Positions 35,400 to 43,158 of a stretch of 64,000 nt of DNA are shown piece after piece. The position numbers and the translations under genes are program-made. This DNA is from Flagellimonas aequoris (GTDB lineage: Bacteria > Bacteroidota > Bacteroidia > Flavobacteriales > Flavobacteriaceae): contig NZ_QXFJ01000023.1 in the NCBI RefSeq assembly GCF_003584165.1, forward strand, positions 434,001 to 498,000. The letters are read 5' to 3'. Position 1 is the first letter of the stretch; each line of letters begins with the position of its first letter. The notes under the pieces are model-generated. The model did not search any database. It was not told the DNA's origin and was given only the letters and a program-made list of their open reading frames with translations.

Positions 35400-35462
35400 A
35401 TGCATACATTGAAAGGTCAAGAAGGCAATACTGAAGTGGATAAAAATATATTTACTTATCAT
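35124..35462 (-). CDS. Chimeric ORF: signal peptide fused to GlpD C-terminus
   Basis: A 112-residue open frame. Residues 1-22 are a signal peptide, MISKYIFIHFSIAFLTFQCM then HA, like that of peptide 1. Residues 22-112 are the last 91 residues of GlpD (AQIKAENLQERMIRAEAQ to SNFSLDRA) with eight mostly conservative substitutions relative to the intact copy. The join falls at Ala-Gln-Ile, common to both parents. It begins 22 bases after the GLPGLI C stop on the same strand, so it is in place to be expressed and exported. It could be a recombination by-product without function. Confidence 0.6.
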   Translation of the reverse strand: MISKYIFIHFSIAFLTFQCMHAQIKAENLQERMIRAEAQFTIAHEMVLNPLDFFIRRTGRLYFDIDSVRNFMEPVFDEFQKAFDYTSDEMDMFKKDLEEELESHSNFSLDRA

Positions 35463-35483
35463 TGAACTATAAACCTATTGTAC

Positions 35484-36236
35484 CTATTTATTACCTGTTT
35501 TCCCCATCCTTTGTAAAATTATCCTCCTGGCTTCTTCCTCAAATTCCTTTTCCGTAATCTCCCGACCTCCTTTTGGTTTTTTGATTTTCACAATGCTTGA
35601 ATCCTTGTGAATCTTTATTTCCTTGGCAACAATTCTACTTCTACCATCTTCCACCTCCAATATTAGACCTGGTAACGAGTTATATTTTTCTGGCCCAAAA
35701 GGCATTTTTAGTTCCTGGGTATACCAAGCAATAATTTTGTTATGCTTGGGATTATTGTTTATATCATTATAAACAATGTCCCACTCTGCCTTTGTACACC
35801 TATATCCCCCAATAATTTTTTCCTCATCCAATATCTGCCATTGTGGATCTGTATAAGACAACATCAGTATTGGTTCCCCTAAGTGTTCTTTTTTATGTAT
35901 TGTTTCGTTGGTTTGAAAATTAAAATAAAAGTCTCCAATGAAGCTACCAAGATTCAATTTTGAAAGGGCTCCTCTATCAGAATCATTTACCAGCCTTTTG
36001 ACCATAGTATAATTTGACTCCTTCCCTGAAAAGGAAAGTAGGTATTCATTATTTTGGGATTCTTTCTGCAATTTTTCTAGAAACAAAACTGTTTGCTCGT
36101 TGTTATCCTGACCTATCCTATCTTTGAGTTCTTCAAAATTTAGTTTTTTGGTATATACCACCTCTCCAGAAATAGTTTGGGATACACATACCATGCATTG
36201 GAAGACAAAAAACATTATCGGAGAAATTTTGATCAT
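35484..36236 (-). CDS. GLPGLI family protein, copy C
   Basis: A 250-residue exported protein from ATG 36236 (signal KISPIMFFVFQCMVCVSQ). The signature reads YNSLPGLILEVEDGR, with Ser for the first Gly, preceded by IIAWYTQELKMPFGPEKY. The middle block GGYRCTKAEWD corresponds to KYECFKAT in copy A. Its length and layout equal those of copies A and B. It follows peptide 3 and a strong hairpin, and precedes the chimeric GlpD-tail ORF. Confidence 0.87.
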   Translation of the reverse strand: MIKISPIMFFVFQCMVCVSQTISGEVVYTKKLNFEELKDRIGQDNNEQTVLFLEKLQKESQNNEYLLSFSGKESNYTMVKRLVNDSDRGALSKLNLGSFIGDFYFNFQTNETIHKKEHLGEPILMLSYTDPQWQILDEEKIIGGYRCTKAEWDIVYNDINNNPKHNKIIAWYTQELKMPFGPEKYNSLPGLILEVEDGRSRIVAKEIKIHKDSSIVKIKKPKGGREITEKEFEEEARRIILQRMGKTGNK

Positions 36237-36252
36237 TTGGATTAATTTTATG

Positions 36253-36281
36253 ATAAGGGCCTCAAGTTTTGAGGCCCTTAT
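36253..36281 (-). promoter_or_regulatory. Intercistronic hairpin, peptide 3 / GLPGLI C
   Basis: A perfect 13-bp stem, ATAAGGGCCTCAA/TTGAGGCCCTTAT, with a 3-base loop, between the peptide 3 stop (36293) and the GLPGLI C start (36236). The sequence after it in the direction of reading is AT-rich but has no long T-run, so partial read-through is likely. Confidence 0.65.
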
Positions 36282-36292
36282 AATTTTTGAAA

Positions 36293-36508
36293 TTAAAAAA
36301 TAGGTTCAAGGGCATCACAAGTATCATATAGATTGTTCCAATCCTCAACGGCTTGCGACAAATTACCATCATAAGCACCTGCAGCAACAAGGTTCGACAT
36401 CAAAGTATCCACCATCCCATGGCAATCCAACTTAACAATTTCTTCAGATGCATTTATTGTGGAACCAATAAATAGTACCCCGCACAGTGTCAAAAACATT
36501 CTTTTCAT
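36293..36508 (-). CDS. Small secreted Cys-containing peptide 3
   Basis: A 71-residue exported peptide. The start at MKRMFLTLCGVL is chosen over a longer frame because it opens the signal (cleaved near INAS). The mature 50 residues are acidic with two Cys (VKLDCHGMVDTLM and YDTCDALEP) and a Gly/Ala-rich centre (NLVAAGAYDGNLS). It matches peptides 1 and 2 in size, charge and position before a GLPGLI gene, but not clearly in sequence. No family is recognised. Confidence 0.6.
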   Translation of the reverse strand: MKRMFLTLCGVLFIGSTINASEEIVKLDCHGMVDTLMSNLVAAGAYDGNLSQAVEDWNNLYDTCDALEPIF

Positions 36509-36559
36509 TTCATAAGGATTTAAATTAAAAAACAGGATTTCCCTTACTTGTTTTTGCGC

Positions 36560-37154
36560 AAAATGTAAGATTGGCATGAAGCTATGTAAACCTTATCTTT
36601 CAATTTCCTGGAAATCTACGGATACTCCTTTTGGATTGATGGATGGTGGCATTGAAATGATGAAAAAGCAATTTTGAGTTTCTTTGAAAGAAAAAACACC
36701 ATAATATGCAATCTGTTTTTTGCTTTTCATGGATTGAAACCCGTTTTATTCGGAAGCACTTGTTGATGGAAAAATTGGAGAAGAAATCCAAAACGCCCAT
36801 CATCAACGCAGTGTACCTAATCCTGTACAAAAACAAGGATCCCAAAAAGGTTTTTGAGAAATTGACCGAGAAGTTGGATTAGGCCCTATCCAACGAAAAG
36901 TTGGAATGGCTTTCCAGTTCTTCTTCCAGTTCCTTTTTGAACGCATCCATTTCTTCTGAAGAATAGTCATACGCCTTTTGGAATTCATCAAAAATGGGTT
37001 CCATAAAATTCCGGACGCTGTCGATATCAAAATAAAGCCTGCCCGTTCTTCTTATGAAAAAGTCCAAAGGGTTCAGGGCCATCTCATGGGCAATAGTGAA
37101 TTGGGCTTCGGCACGGATCATTCTTTCCTGTAGATTTTCCGATTTAATTTGGGC
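36560..37154. repeat. Direct repeat copy 2 (period 1,755 bp)
   Basis: The partner of 34805-35399. It holds the leader upstream of peptide 3, the second gpsA 3' fragment and the end of the intact glpD. The gpsA and glpD parts are highly similar between copies, while the leader part (36560-36759) has drifted more. The stretch 36509-36759 holds no other gene that I can support. Confidence 0.85.
36760..36882 (+). pseudogene. gpsA 3' fragment, copy 2
   Basis: The last 41 codons of gpsA, nine bases different from the intact end by eye, eight at third positions. Five of these differences are shared with fragment 1, so both fragments come from one ancestor. The TAG stop overlaps the stop of intact glpD, which marks the ancestral gpsA-glpD convergent junction. 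Confidence 0.85.
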
Positions 37155-38546
37155 ATACAGTTCCAAGATGGTCTCGGTCTGTTTGCCATACGTGGTCACC
37201 AAATACCAAGCATCGTATTCCGTAAAACCGTTGTCATGCAGTCGATCAAAAACCGTGGCAATATATTTTTTTACATGTTTGTACTTTTTAAAATCGCTGC
37301 CGCAAAGTGGAATTTTATCGGTGGTGCAAGGCTCCAATTTTCGGTCATGGTCCTCTTCCATATGTTTGGCGATGCGATTTACCGTACGCTCCGCCATTTT
37401 TCGATAGCCCGTCAATTTTCCACCGGCAATACTGATCAATCCGGTATCCGAAGTAAAGATTTCGTCCTTACGTGAAAGCTCCGAAGCAGATTTGCCCTCT
37501 TCGTGGATCAAGGGGCGCAATCCGGCCCATGAGGAAACGATATCGTCCAACTCCAAATGGATGTCGGGAAACATATGGTTTACTGCGGTAATCAAGTAAA
37601 TGGCATCGGCAATATCGGTGGTTACATGGTCCTTATCAGCATTGTAATTGGTATCCGTAGTGCCAATATAGGTGACCTTACCACGGGGAATGGCGAACAT
37701 CATCCGGCCATCGGGAATATCAAAATAAACGGATTGTTGTACCGGGAGCTTTTCCTTTGGAAACACCAAATGCACCCCTTTGGTCAAATGCAAACGCTTT
37801 CCCTTTTTGGAATGGTTCACGCTTCGAAGTTCATCTACCCAAGGCCCGGCAGCATTGATCACATAGGTGGAAGAAACACTGTATTCCTCCCTAAAAACCT
37901 CATCCTTGAAAGTAACGCCGGCCACTTGTTCGTTTTCATACACAAAATCGGTAACCTTTGCATAGTTAAGGGCCTGGGTGCCAAATTTTAGACTGGTCTT
38001 GACGTTCTCCAACGTTAGCCTGGCATCATCGGTACGGTATTCGGCATAGTAGCCGGCACCGTTCAATATCTTTTTGGGCAAAAGAGGTTCCAATTTCATG
38101 GCCTCCTTTTTTTCCAACATCTGCCTTTTATCGTCCCCCGTTACTTGGGCCAAAATATCGTATACCTTCAACCCTATGGAAGTCAACCATTTACCGTAGG
38201 AACCTCCTTCGATCAAAGGGAGCAACATTTTTTCGGGAATGACCAAATGGGGCGCCAGTTTGTGCACAATGGCCCTTTCGGAACCTACTTCTTTCACCAA
38301 CCAAAAATCGAACTGCTTCAAATACCGCAAACCTCCGTGGATCAACTTGGTAGATTTGCTACTGGTACCCGATGCGAAATCTCCTTTTTCCAATAACAAG
38401 ACTTTTAACCCTCGTGAAGAAGCGTCCAACGCTATTCCTGCACCGGTAATCCCACCTCCTACTACAATCAAATCGTAGGTGTCAGAGGCTATTTTTTGAA
38501 GTTTTTCTTTTCGGCCAATGTTGGAAAAAGCAATGTCCTGGCTCAT
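36879..38546 (-). CDS. glpD: FAD-dependent glycerol-3-phosphate dehydrogenase
   Basis: A 555-residue flavoprotein oxidising sn-glycerol-3-phosphate to dihydroxyacetone phosphate and feeding electrons to quinone. The FAD-binding dinucleotide fold is DLIVVGGGITGAGIALDASSRG near residue 24 (motif shown in part), followed by LLEKGDFASGTSSKSTKLIHGG and later YIGTTDTNY and ISIAGGKLTGYR. Length is standard. The 3' end is duplicated at 35124-35399. It probably shares a transcript with the two small genes upstream (38550-39214), four bases away. Confidence 0.95.
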   Translation of the reverse strand: MSQDIAFSNIGRKEKLQKIASDTYDLIVVGGGITGAGIALDASSRGLKVLLLEKGDFASGTSSKSTKLIHGGLRYLKQFDFWLVKEVGSERAIVHKLAPHLVIPEKMLLPLIEGGSYGKWLTSIGLKVYDILAQVTGDDKRQMLEKKEAMKLEPLLPKKILNGAGYYAEYRTDDARLTLENVKTSLKFGTQALNYAKVTDFVYENEQVAGVTFKDEVFREEYSVSSTYVINAAGPWVDELRSVNHSKKGKRLHLTKGVHLVFPKEKLPVQQSVYFDIPDGRMMFAIPRGKVTYIGTTDTNYNADKDHVTTDIADAIYLITAVNHMFPDIHLELDDIVSSWAGLRPLIHEEGKSASELSRKDEIFTSDTGLISIAGGKLTGYRKMAERTVNRIAKHMEEDHDRKLEPCTTDKIPLCGSDFKKYKHVKKYIATVFDRLHDNGFTEYDAWYLVTTYGKQTETILELYAQIKSENLQERMIRAEAQFTIAHEMALNPLDFFIRRTGRLYFDIDSVRNFMEPIFDEFQKAYDYSSEEMDAFKKELEEELESHSNFSLDRA

Positions 38547-38549
38547 AGA

Positions 38550-38858
38550 TTATTTATTGAATTCGTATTCCCTTTCCACACGGCAAATCCTCACCTTGTA
38601 CCAGGAATACCATTTTTTTATTCCATTTTTTTGGGCCTGTTTGTGGTCCATGTTCGCCTTCCAATTGGCAATGGCTTCCAAACTTTCCCAATAGCTCACG
38701 GTAATACCAAGTCCGTCCCTGGCACTTTCAACATCCAAAAACCCAGGTTGCTGTCGGGCCAGTTCTTCCATTTCGGCACCCATTTGGGCATAGCCTTGGT
38801 CTCCCTCGGTACGTAAGCTAGTAAAAATAACGGCGTAATAGGGTTTTTGCAGTTCCAT
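38550..38858 (-). CDS. ABM-family (antibiotic biosynthesis monooxygenase-like) protein
   Basis: A 102-residue dimeric ferredoxin-like-fold protein. YYAVIFTSLRTEGDQGYAQMGAEMEELARQQPG (shown by its parts YYAVIFTSLRT and MEELARQQPGFLDVESARD) and ITVSYWESLEAIANWKAN are the family pattern. The name comes from a few cofactor-free monooxygenases; most members have unknown roles or bind haem. Its start overlaps the stop of the gene before it by one base (TAATG), and it precedes glpD closely, so the three are likely one operon. Confidence 0.83.
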   Translation of the reverse strand: MELQKPYYAVIFTSLRTEGDQGYAQMGAEMEELARQQPGFLDVESARDGLGITVSYWESLEAIANWKANMDHKQAQKNGIKKWYSWYKVRICRVEREYEFNK

Positions 38859-39214
38859 TATATGATGTATTCTTTTTCAAGGAAATAGTTGACCAAGGCC
38901 TCTTTCATCAGAACGGTCTGTTCCCCAGCCTTTAAGGGTGGCAATTGCTCCTTTACTTTGTAATGGGGCCAACCTTCGTCATCAAAAAATTCGAAATCGT
39001 AATACCCATAGGGCTCCAACAACCTACAAATGGCAATGTGCATCAGGTTTACCTTTTCATCTTTTTTGAAACTGCGGTGGTAACTTCCCAGTTCCTGTAC
39101 ACCTACTAGATAGATGATACCGTCCAACTCCAAGGGGTCCCCATCCGAAAACTGTGCGGACAGTTTCACCACCAAATCATCCCAGCGTTCCCTTAATTTT
39201 TCGTCTCTGGACAT
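38858..39214 (-). CDS. Conserved small soluble protein, function unknown
   Basis: A 118-residue protein from ATG 39214 (an in-frame TTG lies seven codons earlier). Recognisable segments are LDGIIYLVGVQELGSY, VNLMHIAICRLLEPYGYYDFEFFDDEGWPHY and NYFLEKEYII. It is acidic, soluble and without signal peptide. I recall such proteins in Flavobacteriia beside glycerol-3-phosphate or ABM genes but know no function. Translationally coupled to the ABM gene by a TAATG overlap. Confidence 0.7.
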   Translation of the reverse strand: MSRDEKLRERWDDLVVKLSAQFSDGDPLELDGIIYLVGVQELGSYHRSFKKDEKVNLMHIAICRLLEPYGYYDFEFFDDEGWPHYKVKEQLPPLKAGEQTVLMKEALVNYFLEKEYII

Positions 39215-39274
39215 AAGTTTTTGTAAGAAATCCAAAGGTACAAATCAATATTCTATATTTGTTAAAACCTGCCT

Positions 39275-39808
39275 ATGAGCTTTTTTGATATCGTCATCGG
39301 AATATTGTTGGTCTGGGGCCTGTACAAAGGGCTCAAAAATGGACTTTTTGTGGAAGTGGCATCTTTAGTGGCCCTTATTGCAGGGATTTATGGGGCCATC
39401 CACTTTTCGCACATCACTGGGGAATATTTGGCCGAACGCTTTGATTGGAGTGAACAGTACCTGAAACTGGCCGCTTTTCTCATTACTTTTTTTGCCATCA
39501 TCATTGTGGTGAACCTTGCCGGAAAGTTTTTGACCAAGATTGCCGATTTTGCTATGCTGGGCCTATTGAACAAGATTGCCGGTGGACTTTTCGGTATGTT
39601 GAAAGTTGCCGTCATCTTGGGCGCGCTGCTCATTTTCTTGGAGAAACTTGCGGGTCCCATGAACATGATCAAGGAAGAAACCAGGGAGAATTCCGTATTT
39701 TACCAACCTGTTCGGGATATCGGCGCCTTTGTATTTTCATTGGTTTTGGATGACGATGATGAAGCCGAACCAGAGGAAAAAATTGAGGTAAACCAACAAG
39801 TCATATGA
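39275..39808 (+). CDS. CvpA-family membrane protein
   Basis: A 177-residue inner-membrane protein with four predicted helices. It begins SFFDIVIGILLVWGLYKGLKNGL, the CvpA signature (first helix plus Gly-Lys-Gly turn). Helices near 25-45, 65-85 and 105-125 follow, with GLLNKIAGGLFGMLKVAVILG in the last pair, then an acidic cytoplasmic tail. CvpA was named for colicin V production and is linked to envelope and bile-salt stress resistance. Single gene. Confidence 0.88.
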   Translation: MSFFDIVIGILLVWGLYKGLKNGLFVEVASLVALIAGIYGAIHFSHITGEYLAERFDWSEQYLKLAAFLITFFAIIIVVNLAGKFLTKIADFAMLGLLNKIAGGLFGMLKVAVILGALLIFLEKLAGPMNMIKEETRENSVFYQPVRDIGAFVFSLVLDDDDEAEPEEKIEVNQQVI

Positions 39809-39991
39809 CATTCAATGCCATAAGACAAAAGGCAAGATTTTTCGACTACCTGCTATGGTAGATTTCAGTTGGTGCAATTCAACGTAAGAAATTGACTTTC
39901 TGCGGATATTTTATGGTAATGCCTTTTCTCTCCATTAGATTAGCGACCAGAACACTAGGGGATTTAGAACACCCCCGAAAACACCCCGAAA

Positions 39992-40501
39992 ATGAAAAAA
40001 GTATATGGCATAGTATTGGTCATAGTGCTCTTGTTTACTCTAAGCAAATGTAGCACAACATCCACCCAAGAAGAAGAACAGTATACCGAGGCTACCTTGG
40101 GCAACGATAAAGTAACCATTGATCCAGTGGCTATGGAAACAGATTTGTTGGCTTTGGTGAACCAACATCGCTCTGCTATTGGATTGAATACGTTGGAAAA
40201 CAGTTCTGTTTCGTATAAATATGCAGAGCAGCACAATGATTACATGATCTCCAAAAACTCTTTGAGCCACGATAACTTTGAAAATAGGGCAACCAAAATT
40301 GCAGAGGTGACTAATGCAGTGAGCATTTCAGAAAATGTGGCACGCTATTATACCACCGCTGAAAAAACCTTGGAGGGTTGGCTCAATAGTTCATCGCACA
40401 AAGCAGCCATGGAAGGTGATTTTACGCATACCACCCTCAGCGTTGAATTGGACAAGGAAGGTAGGCCTTACTTTACCCAGATTTTCATAAAAGTGGAATA
40501 A
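39992..40501 (+). CDS. CAP-domain (SCP/PR1-like) lipoprotein
   Basis: A 169-residue lipoprotein. The signal MKKVYGIVLVIVLLFTLSKC ends in the likely lipobox TLSKC. Then comes a CAP domain: LLALVNQHRSAIGL (first helix), YAEQHNDYMISKNSLSHDNF with the conserved His, SENVARYY, WLNSSSHKAAME with the second His, and YFTQIFIK. The bacterial CAP role is unknown; the domain binds lipids or acts as a protease in other groups. Monocistronic with a terminator. The 183-base gap before it shows nothing that I can support. Confidence 0.87.
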   Translation: MKKVYGIVLVIVLLFTLSKCSTTSTQEEEQYTEATLGNDKVTIDPVAMETDLLALVNQHRSAIGLNTLENSSVSYKYAEQHNDYMISKNSLSHDNFENRATKIAEVTNAVSISENVARYYTTAEKTLEGWLNSSSHKAAMEGDFTHTTLSVELDKEGRPYFTQIFIKVE

Positions 40502-40524
40502 TCAAACCAAAATATTTGTGAAAA

Positions 40525-40553
40525 GAGGTCTGCAGGATTGCAGGCCTTTTTTT
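40525..40553 (+). terminator. Rho-independent terminator after CAP lipoprotein gene
   Basis: An 8-bp stem, GGTCTGCA (40527-40534) and TGCAGGCC (40539-40546), with one G-T pair and a 4-base loop, followed by seven T. It lies 25 bases after the stop. Confidence 0.85.
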
Positions 40554-40608
40554 GTTGTATGCTATGTTGCCACCTAGGTTTTTTTTACCTTTCGTAAAAT
40601 CTTGAATT

Positions 40609-41151
40609 ATGGCTATACAGGCTCCATTCAACCTGAACAAATGGATAGAGGAAAACCGGGATACCCTTAAACCCCCCGTGGGCAACAGGAACCTTTACAA
40701 AGAATCGGATGACTATATCGTGATGATCGTTGCCGGGCCCAATGCCCGAAAGGATTATCACTATAACGAAACGGAGGAACTCTTTTATCAACTGGAAGGC
40801 CACATTGAAGTGCATATTCAGGAAGACGGACAAAAGAAAACCATGAAACTGGGGCCCGGGGATATGTACCTACATCCCGCCAAAGTACCCCATTCCCCTG
40901 CACGCCAGGAAGGTTCCATCGGACTGGTAGTGGAACGGAAAAGGGTAGCGCTTGATGCCAAGGATGGCCTGCTCTGGTTCTGCGATAACTGCAACCACAA
41001 ACTTTACGAAGTGTATTTTCCCCTGAACGATATCGAAAAGGACTTTTTGGGTCATTTTAAACATTTTTACGGGTCGGAAGAACTCCGCACCTGCGACAAT
41101 TGCGGTACCGTTATGCCTGTGGATGAACGTTTTGTAGCCAAAGAAGAATGA
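40609..41151 (+). CDS. nbaC: 3-hydroxyanthranilate 3,4-dioxygenase
   Basis: A 180-residue cupin dioxygenase opening 3-hydroxyanthranilate in tryptophan degradation through the kynurenine path. Iron ligands sit in DYHYNETEELFYQLEG (His, Glu) and YLHPAKVPHSP (His). Arg residues for substrate lie in GPNARKDY and SPARQEG. The C-terminal FCDNCNHKLYEV and LRTCDNCGTVMP form the second, rubredoxin-like CxxC...CxxC iron site of bacterial enzymes. The rest of the kynurenine path is not in the window. Overlaps the next gene (ATGA). Confidence 0.94.
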   Translation: MAIQAPFNLNKWIEENRDTLKPPVGNRNLYKESDDYIVMIVAGPNARKDYHYNETEELFYQLEGHIEVHIQEDGQKKTMKLGPGDMYLHPAKVPHSPARQEGSIGLVVERKRVALDAKDGLLWFCDNCNHKLYEVYFPLNDIEKDFLGHFKHFYGSEELRTCDNCGTVMPVDERFVAKEE

Positions 41152-41522
41152 TACTGTTGCTAGCCAAGATCATTGTGGCCATTGTGGCACTGCTCCATCT
41201 CTATTTTTTATGGCTGGAGATGTTCGCATGGACGACCAAGGCAAAAAAGGTCTTCCGTCAGTTTCCCGAAGACTTGTTTGAACCTACCAAGACCTTGGCT
41301 GCCAATCAAGGGCTGTACAATGGGTTTCTTTCTGCTGGATTGATTTGGTCTTTGTTAATCGAGGATCCCACGTGGCAGGTGTATGTGGCCCTTTTCTTTT
41401 TGGGCTGTGTGGCCGTTGCAGGAATTTATGGGGCACTGACCGCATCCAAGAAAATTTTTACCGTTCAGGCACTGCCAGCCCTCTTGGGAATAGCCTTGTT
41501 CCTAGTACACCAAATGCTTTAA
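41148..41522 (+). CDS. DUF1304 family membrane protein
   Basis: A 124-residue protein with four predicted membrane helices: ILLLAKIIVAIVALLHLYFLWLEM (residues 1-24, shown by its first 15 as ILLLAKIIVAIVALL), then NGFLSAGLIWSLL, VYVALFFLGCVAVAGIYG and ALPALLGIALFLVH. The segment FAWTTKAKKVF with later NQGLYNGFLSAGL is the DUF1304 hallmark. Function unknown. Starts within the stop codon of the dioxygenase gene, so expression is coupled. Confidence 0.85.
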   Translation: MILLLAKIIVAIVALLHLYFLWLEMFAWTTKAKKVFRQFPEDLFEPTKTLAANQGLYNGFLSAGLIWSLLIEDPTWQVYVALFFLGCVAVAGIYGALTASKKIFTVQALPALLGIALFLVHQML

Positions 41523-41553
41523 AAATCTTCATTTTCCTGTGAAGTATTATTTG

Positions 41554-41561
41554 TATTTTTG
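41554..41561 (+). promoter_or_regulatory. Probable promoter -7 element of the aldehyde dehydrogenase gene
   Basis: TATTTTTG matches TAnnTTTG and lies 35 bases before the ATG at 41597. The -33 place shows only ATTTTCC, a partial match. Confidence 0.45.
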
Positions 41562-41596
41562 TGAAAATATAACAATTCACCTTTAAAAAGTTATAA

Positions 41597-43150
41597 ATGT
41601 CGATAGTTGCCACAGATTTTGGAATGGACAAGGCCCTAAAACAACTTGGGCTTCAAGAGATAAACAATGGAACATCCACCGGTTCGGAAAATTTTGGGTC
41701 GGGTGAGATCATTTCATCCATATCACCTGTTGATGGTACCCTAATCGGCAAGGTGAAGACCACCTCGCCCGAAGACTATGAAAAAGTAATGCAAACGGCA
41801 ACGGCTGCCTTCAAACAATGGCGATTGGTTCCTGCTCCGCAAAGAGGGGAAATCGTTAGGCAGTTCGGCGAAAGGTTGCGCGAGCTTAAAGAACCCCTAG
41901 GAAAGTTGGTGTCCTATGAAATGGGTAAATCCTACCAAGAAGGGTTGGGAGAGGTCCAGGAAATGATCGACATCTGTGATTTTGCCGTTGGCCTTTCCCG
42001 ACAATTGCACGGATTGACCATGCATTCCGAAAGACCAGGACACCGCATGTACGAACAATATCATCCACTGGGAGTGGTCGGCATCATCTCGGCCTTTAAC
42101 TTTCCCGTGGCCGTTTGGGCTTGGAACACGGCTTTGGCCTGGGTATGTGGTGATGTCTGTATCTGGAAACCTTCCGAAAAAGTTCCGCTTTGTGGGGTTG
42201 CCTGCCAAAATATCATTGCCGAAGTGTTGAAAAAAAATAACCTTCCCGAAGGAATTTCGTGCCTTATCAACGGTGATTATAAGGTCGGTGAATTGATGAC
42301 CAACGACAAAAGAGTCCCTTTGATTTCTGCAACAGGATCTATCCGAATGGGCAAAATCGTAGCGCAGGCCGTAGCATCCCGATTGGGCAAATCCCTTTTG
42401 GAACTGGGCGGCAACAATGCTATCATCGTAACTCCGGATGCGGATATTAAAATGACGGTAATCGGTGCTGTATTCGGTGCCGTGGGTACCGCAGGCCAAC
42501 GATGTACCTCAACCCGAAGATTGATTATACACGAATCCATTTATGATAAGGTAAAAGATGCCATTACTTCTGCCTATAAACAAATCAAGATTGGAAACCC
42601 GTTGGATCAGTCTAACCACGTAGGACCTTTGATCGATACCGATGCCGTGAACATGTACCTAAAAGCCTTGGAAGAGGCCAAAAAAGAAGGAGGTAACATT
42701 TTGGTTGAAGGCGGGGTACTGCAAGGAGAAGGTTACGAAACCGGTTGCTATGTTAAACCGGCCATTGTGGAGGCCGATAATTCCTTCAAAATCGTACAGG
42801 AAGAGACCTTTGCTCCCATCCTATATCTTTTGAAATATTCCGGTGGGGTCGAGAATGCCATTGAACAACAAAATGGCGTGGTCCAAGGACTTTCTTCTGC
42901 CATCATGACGAACAACCTAAGGGAGGCGGAGCGTTTCCTTTCGGCTGCGGGCAGTGATTGCGGTATTGCCAATGTGAACATCGGTACTTCGGGTGCCGAA
43001 ATAGGCGGTGCTTTTGGTGGTGAAAAAGAAACTGGAGGCGGACGTGAAAGTGGTTCCGATGCCTGGAAAGTATACATGCGCAGACAGACAAACACCATCA
43101 ATTACACTACGGAACTGCCTTTGGCTCAAGGCATTAAGTTTGACCTATAA
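41597..43150 (+). CDS. Antiquitin-like aldehyde dehydrogenase (ALDH7)
   Basis: A 517-residue NAD-dependent aldehyde dehydrogenase. The NAD site is ATGSIRMGK near 248, the catalytic Glu in LLELGGNNAI near 273, and the nucleophile Cys in GTAGQRCTSTRRL near 307. The N-terminal GSGEIISSISPVDG and C-terminal GGAFGGEKETGGGRESGSDAWK follow the ALDH7 family, whose members oxidise alpha-aminoadipic semialdehyde in lysine breakdown. That substrate is inferred. Monocistronic with a terminator-like hairpin. Confidence 0.9.
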   Translation: MSIVATDFGMDKALKQLGLQEINNGTSTGSENFGSGEIISSISPVDGTLIGKVKTTSPEDYEKVMQTATAAFKQWRLVPAPQRGEIVRQFGERLRELKEPLGKLVSYEMGKSYQEGLGEVQEMIDICDFAVGLSRQLHGLTMHSERPGHRMYEQYHPLGVVGIISAFNFPVAVWAWNTALAWVCGDVCIWKPSEKVPLCGVACQNIIAEVLKKNNLPEGISCLINGDYKVGELMTNDKRVPLISATGSIRMGKIVAQAVASRLGKSLLELGGNNAIIVTPDADIKMTVIGAVFGAVGTAGQRCTSTRRLIIHESIYDKVKDAITSAYKQIKIGNPLDQSNHVGPLIDTDAVNMYLKALEEAKKEGGNILVEGGVLQGEGYETGCYVKPAIVEADNSFKIVQEETFAPILYLLKYSGGVENAIEQQNGVVQGLSSAIMTNNLREAERFLSAAGSDCGIANVNIGTSGAEIGGAFGGEKETGGGRESGSDAWKVYMRRQTNTINYTTELPLAQGIKFDL

Positions 43151-43158
43151 AAAAAGCC

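Noticed and set aside
35048..37030. Two similar 75-codon minus-strand frames (35048-35275 and 36803-37030)
   Set aside because: They look like a conserved paralogous pair, but only because the DNA repeat is duplicated; they are shifted frames of the gpsA/glpD ends.
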